A stretch of 45,566 nt of DNA from a virus (IMGVR_UViG_3300021440_000040:1-45566), one strand, 5' to 3'. Shown: positions 7,528 to 17,477, counted from the first letter of the stretch. Numbers and translations are program-made. Notes: generated by a model not told the origin, from the letters alone.

Positions 7528-7760
7528 TTTATCACACCTTCGGTACAGCTTATGGCTGGACGGTGGAACAAGTTGATCAACGAACGTGGCCACAGATTAG
7601 AGAACTCCTGAGGATGATTGACATGTTGCCTCCTCCAGGAATACTTGAGGGTCGAAAGTTTTACTACAAGTATATTGCTAAAACAGAAACTGCCAACTTA
7701 AATGACCTTGGTGTACCGATTCGCCAAGGCAAAGTAAAACGGAGGAATGATGGCTCTTGA
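7458..7760 (+). CDS. gpT-like extension of the tail chaperone, made by -1 frameshift
   Basis: The frame -1 to the chaperone gene is open from 7458 to the stop at 7758-7760 and gives about 98 residues: a Gly/Pro-rich linker, then a domain beginning around YHTFGTAYGWTVEQVDQ and continuing TWPQIRELLRMIDML. This type of segment is what follows the shift in siphovirus chaperones. No ATG and no SD precede the domain; a GTG at 7563 would start inside it. The fused product would be about 210 residues. It ends overlapping the tape measure start. Confidence 0.6.
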   Translation, partial: FFSASPGENGDPGSADVPHGEGLIYHTFGTAYGWTVEQVDQRTWPQIRELLRMIDMLPPPGILEGRKFYYKYIAKTETANLNDLGVPIRQGKVKRRNDGS

Positions 7761-9612
7761 TGTTGGCGAATTATTAGTATCAATCAAAGCTGATCTCACC
7801 CAGCTCACTTCTGGATTATCAGACGCTAATTCCAGACTTGACGGCTTCGGGGCTGGCGCGGTCGCGAAGGGTACACTAATTGCTGATTCTGTCAAAAAGT
7901 TTGGCAGTGAAATCCTTCGGTTTTCGTACGACTGCGTGAAAGCTTATGGAGAAAATGAACAAGCGGTGGCACGCCTTGAAACTGCACTTAAGAACCAAGG
8001 ACTAGAGACTAAACTCATCTCAAAAGATCTTCAGGCTTATGCTGGTGAACTACAGAAGACGACACAGTATGCCGACGAGACGTCCATGGAGATGATGGCG
8101 CTTTTAACAACTTTTGGACTAACTGGCGACGAGATGAAGAAGACACTTAAGTCTTCCATGGACTTGTCAACCGGACTTGGCATAGACTTACGAGCAGCCA
8201 CCATGATGCTTGGAAAAGCGGCCATGGGAGAGACCGGAACGCTTGCGCGTTACGGGATCGTCATAGGAGATAACGTACCTAAAGCACAGAGATTTGAAGA
8301 AGTTTTACGTCAAGTCAATGATCGTTTTGGTGGTGCGACTGCTGCTAATATGCAGACTGTCATCGGTAAAATCCAGTCCCTAACAAATAGGATGGACGAC
8401 TTAAAAGAACAAGTTGGTAAGCGCCTCGTTCCTATTTTTGAATTTTGGATGCAACAGCTAGAAAAAAGTGTGTCTTTTGTTGAAAGATTAGCGGGAGCTG
8501 AACAAGAAGGATTAAAAGGCAGAGAACTTACCATTGACTCTCTTGAACGCCAGAAAGCGGCCATCATAGAAGGTCACCGCGCGATGGAACAACAATTGAT
8601 GAAATCCATCGAATGGACAGAGCAAGAAAAACAAAGAATTACGTCGATAGACAAAGCCATTGATTCTGAAAAAAAATTAAGCGCAGCTGAAACAAAAAGT
8701 GCAAAGGATTCTATAGCTACTGGACGTAGTAGAGTTAAAGCTATCAAAGGATTTCTTGATGACGAAGCCGCTGATAAAGCAAAGGCTCTAGCTAAAGAGT
8801 CTGCCGCCACCGACACACAGACGGCTTCTATGATGGCGAAATATACTTCACGTAATCAAATGATGATTGCTTTACAAAAAACTTTTACAGCACAGCAAGC
8901 TTCAGTACTTAATAATTATCTTTCGATTTCTGAGCAGCAAGAGCTCTTAAGTCAGGTGAGAAAGCTTGAGGCGCAGGGTAAATATGAGGACGCAAAAGCA
9001 TTAAAAGAAGCAGCCGTTCGAGATACGACACTGAAACAAGAAGAGGATATTGAAGCGTTTCGAGAATTACAAAACAAAAATAGAATACAGAATTTAGCTT
9101 CAACTTTAAGCTTTATTTCGACCCTTCAGACTGCGAACAACAAGCAACTTGCCGTAATCGGTAAGGCTGCAGCTGTCGCTACGGCTACGATGGACACCTA
9201 TGCAGCGGCGACTGCTGCTTTAAAGATACCTCCACCTTGGGTCGGCATGGCGTTAGCAGGGACGGTGACTGTTGCGGGACTGGCTAATGTCTCGAAAATT
9301 GTTGGGGTAAAACTCGCCAAGGGTGGCGTTGTCATGCCTCAGGACGGCGGTGTACAGGCAACGATCGGTGAGGCAGGAAGTGCTGAGGCTGTCATTCCAC
9401 TTGATGATCCGCGTGCCAAAAAAGCACTTGCTAAGGCCTCCGACGGAAGTAGTACTGGAGATCTCCATATTCACATCAGTGGACAATTCATTGAAGGCAG
9501 CCCGTCAAAAATGCAAGAACTCGTACGTAATACACTAATCCCAGAATTACGTAGGCACACAGACTATAATCCGAAAGGTCTATTTACACGGAGACGTGGG
9601 AGGAATAGTTAG
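7750..9612 (+). CDS. Tail tape measure protein
   Basis: 620 residues from ATG 7750 (a second ATG at 7747 is only one base after GGAGG, so 7750 is preferred). It starts MALDVGELLVSIKADLTQ, typical of tape measures, followed by long Ala/Lys/Glu/Gln-rich helical stretches (residues 230-460). A hydrophobic segment lies around 470-520 (AVATATMDTYAAATAALK...GMALAGTVTVAGL), then the common C-terminal motif with GGxxxPxxGGVQATIGEAGSAEAVIPL. At roughly 0.15 nm per residue this predicts a tail near 90 nm. It follows the chaperone pair. Confidence 0.88.
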   Translation: MALDVGELLVSIKADLTQLTSGLSDANSRLDGFGAGAVAKGTLIADSVKKFGSEILRFSYDCVKAYGENEQAVARLETALKNQGLETKLISKDLQAYAGELQKTTQYADETSMEMMALLTTFGLTGDEMKKTLKSSMDLSTGLGIDLRAATMMLGKAAMGETGTLARYGIVIGDNVPKAQRFEEVLRQVNDRFGGATAANMQTVIGKIQSLTNRMDDLKEQVGKRLVPIFEFWMQQLEKSVSFVERLAGAEQEGLKGRELTIDSLERQKAAIIEGHRAMEQQLMKSIEWTEQEKQRITSIDKAIDSEKKLSAAETKSAKDSIATGRSRVKAIKGFLDDEAADKAKALAKESAATDTQTASMMAKYTSRNQMMIALQKTFTAQQASVLNNYLSISEQQELLSQVRKLEAQGKYEDAKALKEAAVRDTTLKQEEDIEAFRELQNKNRIQNLASTLSFISTLQTANNKQLAVIGKAAAVATATMDTYAAATAALKIPPPWVGMALAGTVTVAGLANVSKIVGVKLAKGGVVMPQDGGVQATIGEAGSAEAVIPLDDPRAKKALAKASDGSSTGDLHIHISGQFIEGSPSKMQELVRNTLIPELRRHTDYNPKGLFTRRRGRNS

Positions 9613-10299
9613 ATGAGCGAAAATCAGGCCATTTTTAACAACACCGCCATAAATTTGTCGTGGAATGCAGTCACAAATGCTGATCTGTATTCCATACAAA
9701 TTAGTTTGTATGCTGATTTCAGCGAAATACTCGTACAACAAAATGATCTCGTTTCTCCGTCTCATTCATTTGCAGATGAAGGGTTGAATGCTGCCAAGCG
9801 TTATTGGAGATGGAAATATTCTACTGACTCTGGCAGTACGTGGTCGGCATGGAGTGAGGTTGGATCGTATTGGCTTGACACTGACTTAACGGTTGACTAC
9901 ACTCCACTTACTGGTGGATGGGCATTCGTGAGCTGTGCGGATGCGACAGATCAATATACACTGTCAGTTGCTCCGCGCCACCTAGTCGTTGAGCGTTCTA
10001 TAAATAGAATAAAAGAGCGTAACAGAGCCGGGGACTTATTAAGTGAGTATCTTACCACCAAAGCCATAATATCTTTAGACTTTCCAGAAGATGGGTACAT
10101 GGGACATGAACAGTTTAGAGAAATTATTAGGTTTAATACGGAAGTAAAAACTTTTTTGTTAGTGTCAAATACCGATAATGGTACAGATCACGTGACACGC
10201 GTCTGGAAAGTACAATTCACAGACGATCCAGAAATCGGGATGTTTACTGCAGGACGAGAAGATTTGCTAACCGGGACACTAGAACTTGAGGAGGTTTAA
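9613..10299 (+). CDS. Distal tail / minor tail protein with FN3-like N-terminus
   Basis: 228 residues, with SD GGGAGGAATAG before the ATG that directly follows the tape measure stop. Residues 10-95 look like a fibronectin type III-type fold (INLSWNAVTNADLYSIQIS, then YWRWKYSTDSGSTWSAWSE). The C-terminal half (about 105-228) is beta-rich and resembles tube-proximal distal-tail proteins. Position after the tape measure fits a distal tail role. Homology is not certain. Confidence 0.6.
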   Translation: MSENQAIFNNTAINLSWNAVTNADLYSIQISLYADFSEILVQQNDLVSPSHSFADEGLNAAKRYWRWKYSTDSGSTWSAWSEVGSYWLDTDLTVDYTPLTGGWAFVSCADATDQYTLSVAPRHLVVERSINRIKERNRAGDLLSEYLTTKAIISLDFPEDGYMGHEQFREIIRFNTEVKTFLLVSNTDNGTDHVTRVWKVQFTDDPEIGMFTAGREDLLTGTLELEEV

Positions 10300-10300
10300 G

Positions 10301-12670
10301 ATGTTAAATCATATAGTGAAATTTGTAGCTGCTCTGTCTATTTGGTACACACCTTTGTGTGCAGCAAATTTTCCGTCTTCAGTATCAACTGACGCTAATT
10401 TATATGTGGCAGTGAATAACTGTTATACATCTTTATCTGCTTCTATATCAGCATCTGCCACGACACTGAATGTCTTAACCACTGCAAATTTTCCGGCGGT
10501 TGGTTTTGTAGTTATTGATAACGAAATTATCAAATATGCAGCAAAAACTGCGACATCATTTACTGGATGTACACGTGCTTCGGACGGAACGACAGCAGCC
10601 ATACACCTAGCTGGAAAAGTTGTTTATCTGTCTATCGTGGCGTCACATCATAATGTGTTGAAAGACGAAGTTATTGCTATCGAGGGTTATTTAAAGAATG
10701 GCCCTGTTTCTCTCGTAGGGAGCATTTCTTCTTCGACTGTGTCTACAAATATCCTCGGGGGTTCTGCTGGTCAAATTCCTTATCAGACCGGAACAAATGC
10801 AACGGGATTTATTTCTACTGGAACAAGCGGACAAGTTTTAATCACAAGCGGAACAACTCCTGTGTGGAAAACCCTGTCGAGCATTGATGTAACAATGCCT
10901 CCATACAACGCTTATGGTGACGGCTCTCATGACGACACATCGGCAATCCAGGCGGCTGTCACTGCGGCGGGAATGGGCGGTGTCATTAAGATGCCACGTG
11001 GAACGTATCGTCTAACCTCAACTATTACGATGCTCTACAACCAGAAATTAATTGGTGACGGCCCGGAGTCAACTGTCATTACACGGACTGGTCTTTATGG
11101 AGATACAATAAAGTTTGGGACTTCAAACGTCGGTTATAACTCCGCCGGGAGTTGTGTCGTCCAAGGTATTTGGTTCCAGCATGGGACACAGTATTCTTCT
11201 GGTGACACCTCATTAAATTATCAAGTGACGGATTCAACGTCTGCTCATGTCCGCATCACGGCTGGACAAACGGTTGAAGTGACGAATTGCCGATTTTGGA
11301 GGATGCCTTATGGGCTTATTTTGGACAGCACAACACTTGCGAAGGTAAGTCGCTGTTGGTTTCAGGGTGTTTGGGATCACGACTATGCCGCCGTTCAAGA
11401 GGGGATTGCCAGTTGCCTTGTAACAAAGACCTACAGCAATTGCGTTACTCTTGTTTTTGAAAAGAATAACTTTTTTGGTGCAACATCTACCGCGCGAACT
11501 GTGACCTGGGGAACGACTACCCTGTCGCAAATAGAGAATGTTGGGTCTCGCTATGGTCTATTACTTGCAGGGTGTGAAGACCTTGTTGCTGAAGGAAATT
11601 ATTTTAGCGGCCATGAAATTTCAAGCGTTAAAGTAAACATGGGCACTGGCGTTTGGGGTCTTGAATATCGATTCAGCGGGAATTTCTTCGATGGGGTTGG
11701 ATATGCCGACCTCTTAAGCGCCGCAGTGGATTTCGGGACTACCGATGCCGACGTTTATGTGCGAAACGTGTCATTTATCGGGAATCAATTCAACGGGCAA
11801 GGGAACTCTTTTAGAGCGTTGGCCGTGTCTAACGTGATGGACTACACAAAGCCGATCATTAGGTCATTGACTATGACCGGGAACACGTTCAACACATACG
11901 TCGGGACGCCTTTGTTTTTGTATAGCGTTGGACAAGCGTCTATATCAGGGAACGTCATCGATGACTGGAATGCACAAAACGGTTCTACTTCCGATCTCGG
12001 ATGGACTTCTGCTGCCTACATCAATTATTCAAGTGATGTTTTATTTATGGGAAATTCATTAGGCGGTGTCGGGGCTCACACACTCTATGGGATTACAATC
12101 GGTACAAATACAACGAACGTCTATCAGTGCGGAAACTCCCAGGCAGCTGGAGTTGTAAACAAATCAACGCAATCCATAGGTGCCTACACTGCTCTCACTG
12201 GTAGCAAGGCTCTTGTGTCGTCTGTGACCGGAGCTATATCTGAATCGGCCGTTTCGACGACAACCCTTTCCTATGTTGATGCGACATCTTCTATCCAGAC
12301 TCAGCTCAATGGAAAATTGGCGACTCCGGCAGCTTGGACAGCTAACAGCCCAACGATCACCTCAGGGACAGGGTCTTTAACAACTGTTAGCGCAGCAGGG
12401 CGATATATTCAGATTGGAAAAATTGTGCATTTCTCCTGCGTCATAACTCTCACTAATAATGGGACAGGTGGTGCATATCTAATTTTACCTCTCCCTGTTA
12501 CCGCTGCTGGGACTGGATATGTTGGGCATGGATCTGACACATCCGTCGATAAAACTTTGAATGTTAAATTTGCAAACTCATCAACAACGGTGATACTCCT
12601 CTACGACGGGACATATCCAGGCGTCACGGGACATTCTTATACTGTGTCGATTACGTATGAAGCCTCTTAA
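10301..12670 (+). CDS. Beta-helix tailspike / receptor-binding protein with signal-like N-terminus
   Basis: 789 residues from ATG 10301, with GAGGAGG 9 bases upstream. Residues 205-260 carry the pectate-lyase-superfamily entry motif of tailspikes (AYGDGSHDDTSAIQAAVTAA, then GGVIKMPRGTYRL), followed by about 330 residues of right-handed beta-helix-like turns with NxF and GN repeats. Residues 1-22 (MLNHIVKFVAALSIWYTPLCA) look like a Sec signal peptide, odd for a cytoplasmically assembled spike. The C-terminal 110 residues form a separate beta domain seen on many receptor tips. It probably binds or cleaves host surface polysaccharide; no catalytic residues can be assigned. Confidence 0.82.
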   Translation: MLNHIVKFVAALSIWYTPLCAANFPSSVSTDANLYVAVNNCYTSLSASISASATTLNVLTTANFPAVGFVVIDNEIIKYAAKTATSFTGCTRASDGTTAAIHLAGKVVYLSIVASHHNVLKDEVIAIEGYLKNGPVSLVGSISSSTVSTNILGGSAGQIPYQTGTNATGFISTGTSGQVLITSGTTPVWKTLSSIDVTMPPYNAYGDGSHDDTSAIQAAVTAAGMGGVIKMPRGTYRLTSTITMLYNQKLIGDGPESTVITRTGLYGDTIKFGTSNVGYNSAGSCVVQGIWFQHGTQYSSGDTSLNYQVTDSTSAHVRITAGQTVEVTNCRFWRMPYGLILDSTTLAKVSRCWFQGVWDHDYAAVQEGIASCLVTKTYSNCVTLVFEKNNFFGATSTARTVTWGTTTLSQIENVGSRYGLLLAGCEDLVAEGNYFSGHEISSVKVNMGTGVWGLEYRFSGNFFDGVGYADLLSAAVDFGTTDADVYVRNVSFIGNQFNGQGNSFRALAVSNVMDYTKPIIRSLTMTGNTFNTYVGTPLFLYSVGQASISGNVIDDWNAQNGSTSDLGWTSAAYINYSSDVLFMGNSLGGVGAHTLYGITIGTNTTNVYQCGNSQAAGVVNKSTQSIGAYTALTGSKALVSSVTGAISESAVSTTTLSYVDATSSIQTQLNGKLATPAAWTANSPTITSGTGSLTTVSAAGRYIQIGKIVHFSCVITLTNNGTGGAYLILPLPVTAAGTGYVGHGSDTSVDKTLNVKFANSSTTVILLYDGTYPGVTGHSYTVSITYEAS

Positions 12671-12718
12671 ATTTATACATGATAGTCACATATGTCAATG
12701 TGAAGGAGTAACTAAAAA

Positions 12719-14428
12719 ATGACAGTCTACGGAACCCCTAGATATGGACCACATTTGTATGGGACGGGTGGAAATTCAGACGTCTTTGGGGACATTACAT
12801 ATGAATTATCCAGAAAACTCGACTCATGCCCTGTATTAAAAATAGAGCATGTGTCATTGGACGGAACCGTTACAGACATAACCAAGTACTATGACACTGG
12901 TGGCAGTATAACGCGCGAAAAAGAAAGAGCTCCAGACGAGATTCAAGCTGGAGATTTCGACCTAACGTTATTTAATCATGACGATAAGTTTTCAGAATTC
13001 AAACCAGCCTCTATGTTCTATGGTACACAATATCATCTTTCACAAATAAAAATAAGCGTTGCGTTTAAGTCTCCTTCCGGGATGACAGAGTATTATCCGA
13101 TTTGCACTGGATACATTGACGAGCTTAACGCTCATAAAGACGAATCAAAAGTGACTCTACGATGTAGAGACATCATGCACAAAGTGATCGACGAGAAATT
13201 ACATCTTCGTAGAACAGAAGAAACTCCAGTAGCAGATGGAGATAATACTGGAGACGGTACGTGTTCTACTATTGAGACTCTGCCATTCTCCGTAAAAACA
13301 GAAACGTGGACACTGACATGCACAACACCCGGTGCAGATTCTGTTGCAGTGTTTTCAGTTGTAGGTAGTGTGTCTGGTGTCGTTGGTAGCGCAACAAGTG
13401 GGGTCGAATACAAGAATACCTCGTGCGGCCTAAAGTTCATGATTAGTGCTGGAGACACACCGTGGGATTCCGGAGATGCATTTACATTTCAGTCATTTCA
13501 ACGACCAGAGTGGACACAGCAAAATCCAGCCAGCATTATATGGTCAGTTCTAACAGGTCATAATTTAGACACTGGTGCGACTGAAGAATGGGCGGACAGC
13601 GTACTGTCCCTAGACGCTACAAGGGATAACTCAAATACGGAGATCGACTACAATGCTTTTGTCACGGCTGCTTCAGAACTAACGGAATTCTCACTAACAG
13701 GATACGTAGACTACGACGAAAGTGCGCAAGAATTTATTCAAGGACTTTTGTTATTATTCCTCGGATCCATTTACACGGACGGGAATGGCCGTATATCAAT
13801 TAAAACGTGGACACCTAAACAGTCTGCAGTGATCAGGACATTTGCAGACACAGCAAAAATTTCAGAGCTTGAATATACGCGTTCTGTAAACGAAATAATT
13901 AATTACGTAAGAATAGCATATAAAAAGTCGAAAACCTGGCAATTTTCAGGGGAAGACGTCTCCTATGACGGCTGGCATACTTCCAAAGATACAACTTCTA
14001 TAGCTAAATATGGGAAGTTGTCAGAGGAATACACTACAAGATGGTTTATGTCTGGAGGGATACACGCCCAATTATTCACTGCCAGACTACTTGCTCGCTA
14101 TAATGTCCCACCACTTGTCGTAAAATTTACAACTGGTGCAGACGGATTACTGAGCGAACTGGGTGACCGGATATACATAACAGACGATAAATACGGGTTC
14201 ACTTCTCTAGCAGCCGAAATATCAATGCTGTCAAAAGATATTTCTTCGCGTCCATTGCACATATCAATTTCTGCAAGGCAAGACAATGGTCTTGGTATCT
14301 TGTATGGATACCTTGGGAGCTTGGTGGACGAAGGGGACGGTGCAAGTCCACAAGCTCTTCTTTTTACTAATGCATCTGACTCAGATAAGTTATTTTGTTA
14401 TCTTGATAATGGATACGAGGTGTACTAG
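12719..14428 (+). CDS. Tail hub / baseplate-like minor tail protein
   Basis: 569 residues with SD GAAGGAG. The start YGTPRYGPHLYGTGG and the section CPVLKIEHVSLDG...DFDLTLFNHDDKF resemble large minor tail proteins of siphoviruses that form the central hub. A Ser/Thr-rich insert lies at about residues 160-255. A later segment (IRTFADTAKISELEYTRSVNEIINYVRI) is typical of hub or Tal-like proteins. Its DNA is AT-rich relative to the head module. No peptidoglycan hydrolase motif is seen. The role is inferred from order and general resemblance. Confidence 0.62.
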   Translation: MTVYGTPRYGPHLYGTGGNSDVFGDITYELSRKLDSCPVLKIEHVSLDGTVTDITKYYDTGGSITREKERAPDEIQAGDFDLTLFNHDDKFSEFKPASMFYGTQYHLSQIKISVAFKSPSGMTEYYPICTGYIDELNAHKDESKVTLRCRDIMHKVIDEKLHLRRTEETPVADGDNTGDGTCSTIETLPFSVKTETWTLTCTTPGADSVAVFSVVGSVSGVVGSATSGVEYKNTSCGLKFMISAGDTPWDSGDAFTFQSFQRPEWTQQNPASIIWSVLTGHNLDTGATEEWADSVLSLDATRDNSNTEIDYNAFVTAASELTEFSLTGYVDYDESAQEFIQGLLLLFLGSIYTDGNGRISIKTWTPKQSAVIRTFADTAKISELEYTRSVNEIINYVRIAYKKSKTWQFSGEDVSYDGWHTSKDTTSIAKYGKLSEEYTTRWFMSGGIHAQLFTARLLARYNVPPLVVKFTTGADGLLSELGDRIYITDDKYGFTSLAAEISMLSKDISSRPLHISISARQDNGLGILYGYLGSLVDEGDGASPQALLFTNASDSDKLFCYLDNGYEVY

Positions 14429-14430
14429 TT

Positions 14431-16173
14431 ATGGCCGATTACACAGATTTATCTACCAGATTTACTTACAAAAGACTCCTTCAGTCGCTCGACCTCAACG
14501 GTCTTGTCCAAAATGATATTTTTCTGAAAGATAATGGATGGGCCGAAGGAACTGCGTTTCTATTCTATCAAGTCGTTGCACCTACAGGATGGACAAGAGC
14601 GGCGGGTTCCGCTATAGACGGCTCATTAGCTCGTGTAGTTAGTGCCGATTCTTTATCGTCTGGAGGCTCACATGACGTGAAATCCTCTATAACACTTGCA
14701 CATGTACATGACATAATAGAAGAAGCAGCACACACGCACTCGGCTACGCACACTCAAGGAAGTGTACTGTCTTCTGTCTCAAATTATAAGCGATATGGGC
14801 AGTATGGATTCTCTGTCCAAAGTGGAACTTTACAATATCAAAGTGGAGGCGGAGGTAGTGTCAGTCCACAATTCAACGAAACCGCAAGTAATAGTGGACT
14901 ACAGACACAAGCTGCAGGAGCTCACGACCATGGAGGAGAAACCGGAGGAGAACTTACTGACATCTCACTGAGCTATTCCAACATGCTTGTTTGTATAAAG
15001 GATGCGGCCACCTCCTCATTTACAGATAATACAACCGCTTTTTATTTTTTATCCGAACTAAAAACATCGGACTTTTTATCGCTCGCAAACAACGACGAGT
15101 ATTTACATGATCAACTTACTCCAGAAAATTCCATTTGTTTATTCTCAAGTATCATCTCCCCTACTGGATGGGTGAAACAAACTACCATTGACGATAGTTG
15201 TGTCCGTCTAGTCACCGGGGATACTGACTCTGGAGGATCGTCTGGAGGATCATCTGGCTTATCCGAAGGAATAACGCTAGCACATACACACTCGATGATT
15301 TCTGAGGAGGCTCATCTCCACGAGCTTGCGAATCACGTGATGACCGCAAACACGGGCCCTAGCACATTACAAGCGAGCGGAGGGTGGGGACTTATTCCAG
15401 ATGGTGGTACTGGACTGTTACAGCTCGGATATTATAATCCTGCCGGAGGGACTCGTGACTGTGTAAAGTCTACTACTAAAAGTGATGGTGTCTCAAACGT
15501 ATCTACAGAGAGTGAACATACACATGAAGTTCAAGCTATGCTGACGGACATTTCGCTTGCTTATGTGGACACTATATTAGCTTCAAAAACATACACAGAA
15601 GAAACATATCAAGATGCAACTGGATTCTTTTCAGCTGCTAACGGATTACTTCCGTGGCAACACCTAGCTGCACTTGCAAACAACGACAAGTTTGTGCACT
15701 ATCATACTATTCCTACAGGGGCTACTTCTTTTTTCTATCAACCACTTGCGCCCTATACCTGGACGAAAAAAGTGATTACTGGTCTTGCCATTCGAATAGT
15801 TTCTGGTTCGTCAGGAGGCTCATCCAGTGCTGGGAGTGATATTGCCAGTAGCATAACCCTTGCACACAACCATACATTGTCGAGTGTCACACATATACAC
15901 ACAATAGCAGAACATGAGCACGAAATGGATACGGTGGGTGTCTCTCAGTCTGGGCTTTCTGGTGAGTATCTGTCTGTATTAAATTCAAAACATTATGACG
16001 CTAGATATGTGGTTGGTAGTGAAACCAATTTACTACTGACAAATAAATATAAGAGTATGGTGTCTGGGGCAACTACGGGAAATAATTCTCACGCACATGG
16101 AGGACAAACATCAGAGGAATTAGCAGATATCCAATTAAAATACGCAGACATAATTTGCTGTGTAAAAAATTAG
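14431..16173 (+). CDS. Fibre-like protein with three tandem HxH domains (194-residue period)
   Basis: 580 residues built from three tandem copies. ITLAH recurs at residues 87, 281 and 475, exactly 194 apart. Each copy has a P-x-x-W entry (APTGWTR 50, SPTGWVK 243, APYTWTK 440), a (V/I)RxVxG-like strand, a Gly/Ser loop, ITLAHxH with further HxH or HxxxH groups, and a closing LxDIxLxYxxxxxxxK strand. HxH motifs in phage fibres such as the T4 long-tail-fibre tip bind metal as trimers, so one chain here could form a pseudo-trimer. A second link repeat, LANND, occurs at 218 and 416. It follows the hub gene, hence probably a tail-tip or adhesion protein. Confidence 0.68.
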   Translation: MADYTDLSTRFTYKRLLQSLDLNGLVQNDIFLKDNGWAEGTAFLFYQVVAPTGWTRAAGSAIDGSLARVVSADSLSSGGSHDVKSSITLAHVHDIIEEAAHTHSATHTQGSVLSSVSNYKRYGQYGFSVQSGTLQYQSGGGGSVSPQFNETASNSGLQTQAAGAHDHGGETGGELTDISLSYSNMLVCIKDAATSSFTDNTTAFYFLSELKTSDFLSLANNDEYLHDQLTPENSICLFSSIISPTGWVKQTTIDDSCVRLVTGDTDSGGSSGGSSGLSEGITLAHTHSMISEEAHLHELANHVMTANTGPSTLQASGGWGLIPDGGTGLLQLGYYNPAGGTRDCVKSTTKSDGVSNVSTESEHTHEVQAMLTDISLAYVDTILASKTYTEETYQDATGFFSAANGLLPWQHLAALANNDKFVHYHTIPTGATSFFYQPLAPYTWTKKVITGLAIRIVSGSSGGSSSAGSDIASSITLAHNHTLSSVTHIHTIAEHEHEMDTVGVSQSGLSGEYLSVLNSKHYDARYVVGSETNLLLTNKYKSMVSGATTGNNSHAHGGQTSEELADIQLKYADIICCVKN

Positions 16174-16195
16174 AGCCCATAGGAGGGTCTATAAA

Positions 16196-16645
16196 ATGAG
16201 CGTCCCACTACACGACCATAAACAAAAGTCAAAAATAGTTTTTTGTCCATTAATGAAAGAAGTTTGTCACGACGGATGGACAAAGAGTATGGGAGCAGCT
16301 GACGAGTCTTCTGGTGTTCGTCCTGTGTGTGTGAGATGGCGCGGGGTATTCGTTAATGACCCTCGCGCGACGCCCGCACTCCAGGAAGTCTTCGACTGCG
16401 TTGATGCTTGGCAAACAGATCTTCTTCAGCAAGTAGCCCAAGAAATATATCAAGGAGCCGCCGCAACAGAACAGGTTCGTAATCATGTAGCCGGACAGGC
16501 GCATACTTTTAAAGCCATGGGACTAGCGTTCCAGGGAATGGCCAGGAAGTCAGGCGTCACCTTGCAGGATATTCAGGAAATTGAAAAAGAACAACAGGCG
16601 CTTTTAGAAGTACGAAACAACACCGAGGGGGGAAAGAAACAATGA
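16196..16645 (+). CDS. Conserved-looking hypothetical protein with Cys cluster
   Basis: 149 residues, with SD AGGAGGG. The N-terminal third has CPLMKEVCHDGW and RPVCVRW, three cysteines plus nearby His that could bind a metal. The rest is helical with a coiled-coil-like C-terminus (DIQEIEKEQQALLEV). It is placed between the last fibre gene and the holin-like gene and overlaps the latter (ATGA). I do not recognise a function; a small chaperone or lysis-regulating role is only a possibility. Confidence 0.6.
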   Translation: MSVPLHDHKQKSKIVFCPLMKEVCHDGWTKSMGAADESSGVRPVCVRWRGVFVNDPRATPALQEVFDCVDAWQTDLLQQVAQEIYQGAAATEQVRNHVAGQAHTFKAMGLAFQGMARKSGVTLQDIQEIEKEQQALLEVRNNTEGGKKQ

Positions 16646-16944
16646 CGAACGAGACGGGACGAAGAAAGCTATTAAATCCAGAACGCATCATTGCATGGAT
16701 TACTACGTGTGGATTAATAGGTGCCGCACTTTTGAATCTTCAAAAAGTGAAAGCTGCACCTGCAAAGCTAGATAACCTAGAGTCTCGTATTGGATCTTTC
16801 GAGAAAGAAACAGTTGATCGTTTTGTCTCTAACGAGAAATATGTAGCAATTCACTGTGCACAACAAGCACAAAAAGAAGTAGACATTGACAAACAACTCG
16901 ATAAAATTGACAAAAAACTTGATCGCCTGATTGAGAGGAGATAG
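16642..16944 (+). CDS. Holin-like or spanin-like membrane protein
   Basis: 100 residues with one predicted membrane span (IIAWITTCGLIGAALLNL, residues 15-32) followed by a charged coiled coil (about 40-100: DNLESRIGSF...VDIDKQLDKIDKKLDRLIERR). One span plus a cytoplasmic or periplasmic coiled coil fits haemolysin XhlA-type holin partners, and less well an i-spanin. It lies immediately upstream of the amidase in a tight series, which supports a lysis role. Confidence 0.6.
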   Translation: MTNETGRRKLLNPERIIAWITTCGLIGAALLNLQKVKAAPAKLDNLESRIGSFEKETVDRFVSNEKYVAIHCAQQAQKEVDIDKQLDKIDKKLDRLIERR

Positions 16945-16946
16945 CC

Positions 16947-17468
16947 ATGAAGAAAACACACATCGTCATTCACCACGCTCTTATGGCAGATGGTAAACTT
17001 GCCGACTGGCCTGGAATACGCAAGTTTCAAATGTCGTGGCGGCGCGGCGATAATGTGATTTCTCCAGAAGAAGGACAGAAAGCGCAGCTGGCTGGAGAAG
17101 CCGTTACTCCTCCTTGGCGTGAAATTGCATATCACTACGGTGTCGAGCTGATAGGAAACTCTTACGAGATTCTCCTTGGCCGATGGCTCGATGAGGATGG
17201 TGCACACTGTAAAGAACTGAAAATGAATCAAGTCGGGATTGGCATTTGTATTGTTGGGAATTTCGACGCCGAGATCCCATCTTCTGGAATATGGAATAAG
17301 GCTGTCGCGTTGGTAAAGCATTTAGTAGTGGAGCAAGACATCCCTGTAGAAAACATCCTGGGCCACGGAGAAGTTCAAAAACTGGCTGGACTTTCTTTCC
17401 AGAAATCGTGTCCAGGGAAGTTGTTTAGTATGGACAAATTCCGCACAGACGTGCGTGCAAGTTTCTAA
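16947..17468 (+). CDS. Endolysin: N-acetylmuramoyl-L-alanine amidase (PGRP / Amidase_2 type)
   Basis: 173 residues, with SD GAGAGGAGA. The zinc ligands of the family can be placed: IVIHH at the start (His9/10), LGHGE (His140) and SCPG (Cys155). The core AYHYGVELIGNSYEILLGR (residues 61-79) and NQVGIGICIVGNF (94-106) are typical of T7 lysozyme/PGRP-type amidases that cut between MurNAc and L-Ala. No signal peptide is present, so release needs a holin, here the preceding gene. Confidence 0.88.
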   Translation: MKKTHIVIHHALMADGKLADWPGIRKFQMSWRRGDNVISPEEGQKAQLAGEAVTPPWREIAYHYGVELIGNSYEILLGRWLDEDGAHCKELKMNQVGIGICIVGNFDAEIPSSGIWNKAVALVKHLVVEQDIPVENILGHGEVQKLAGLSFQKSCPGKLFSMDKFRTDVRASF

Positions 17469-17477
17469 GGAGGATTT

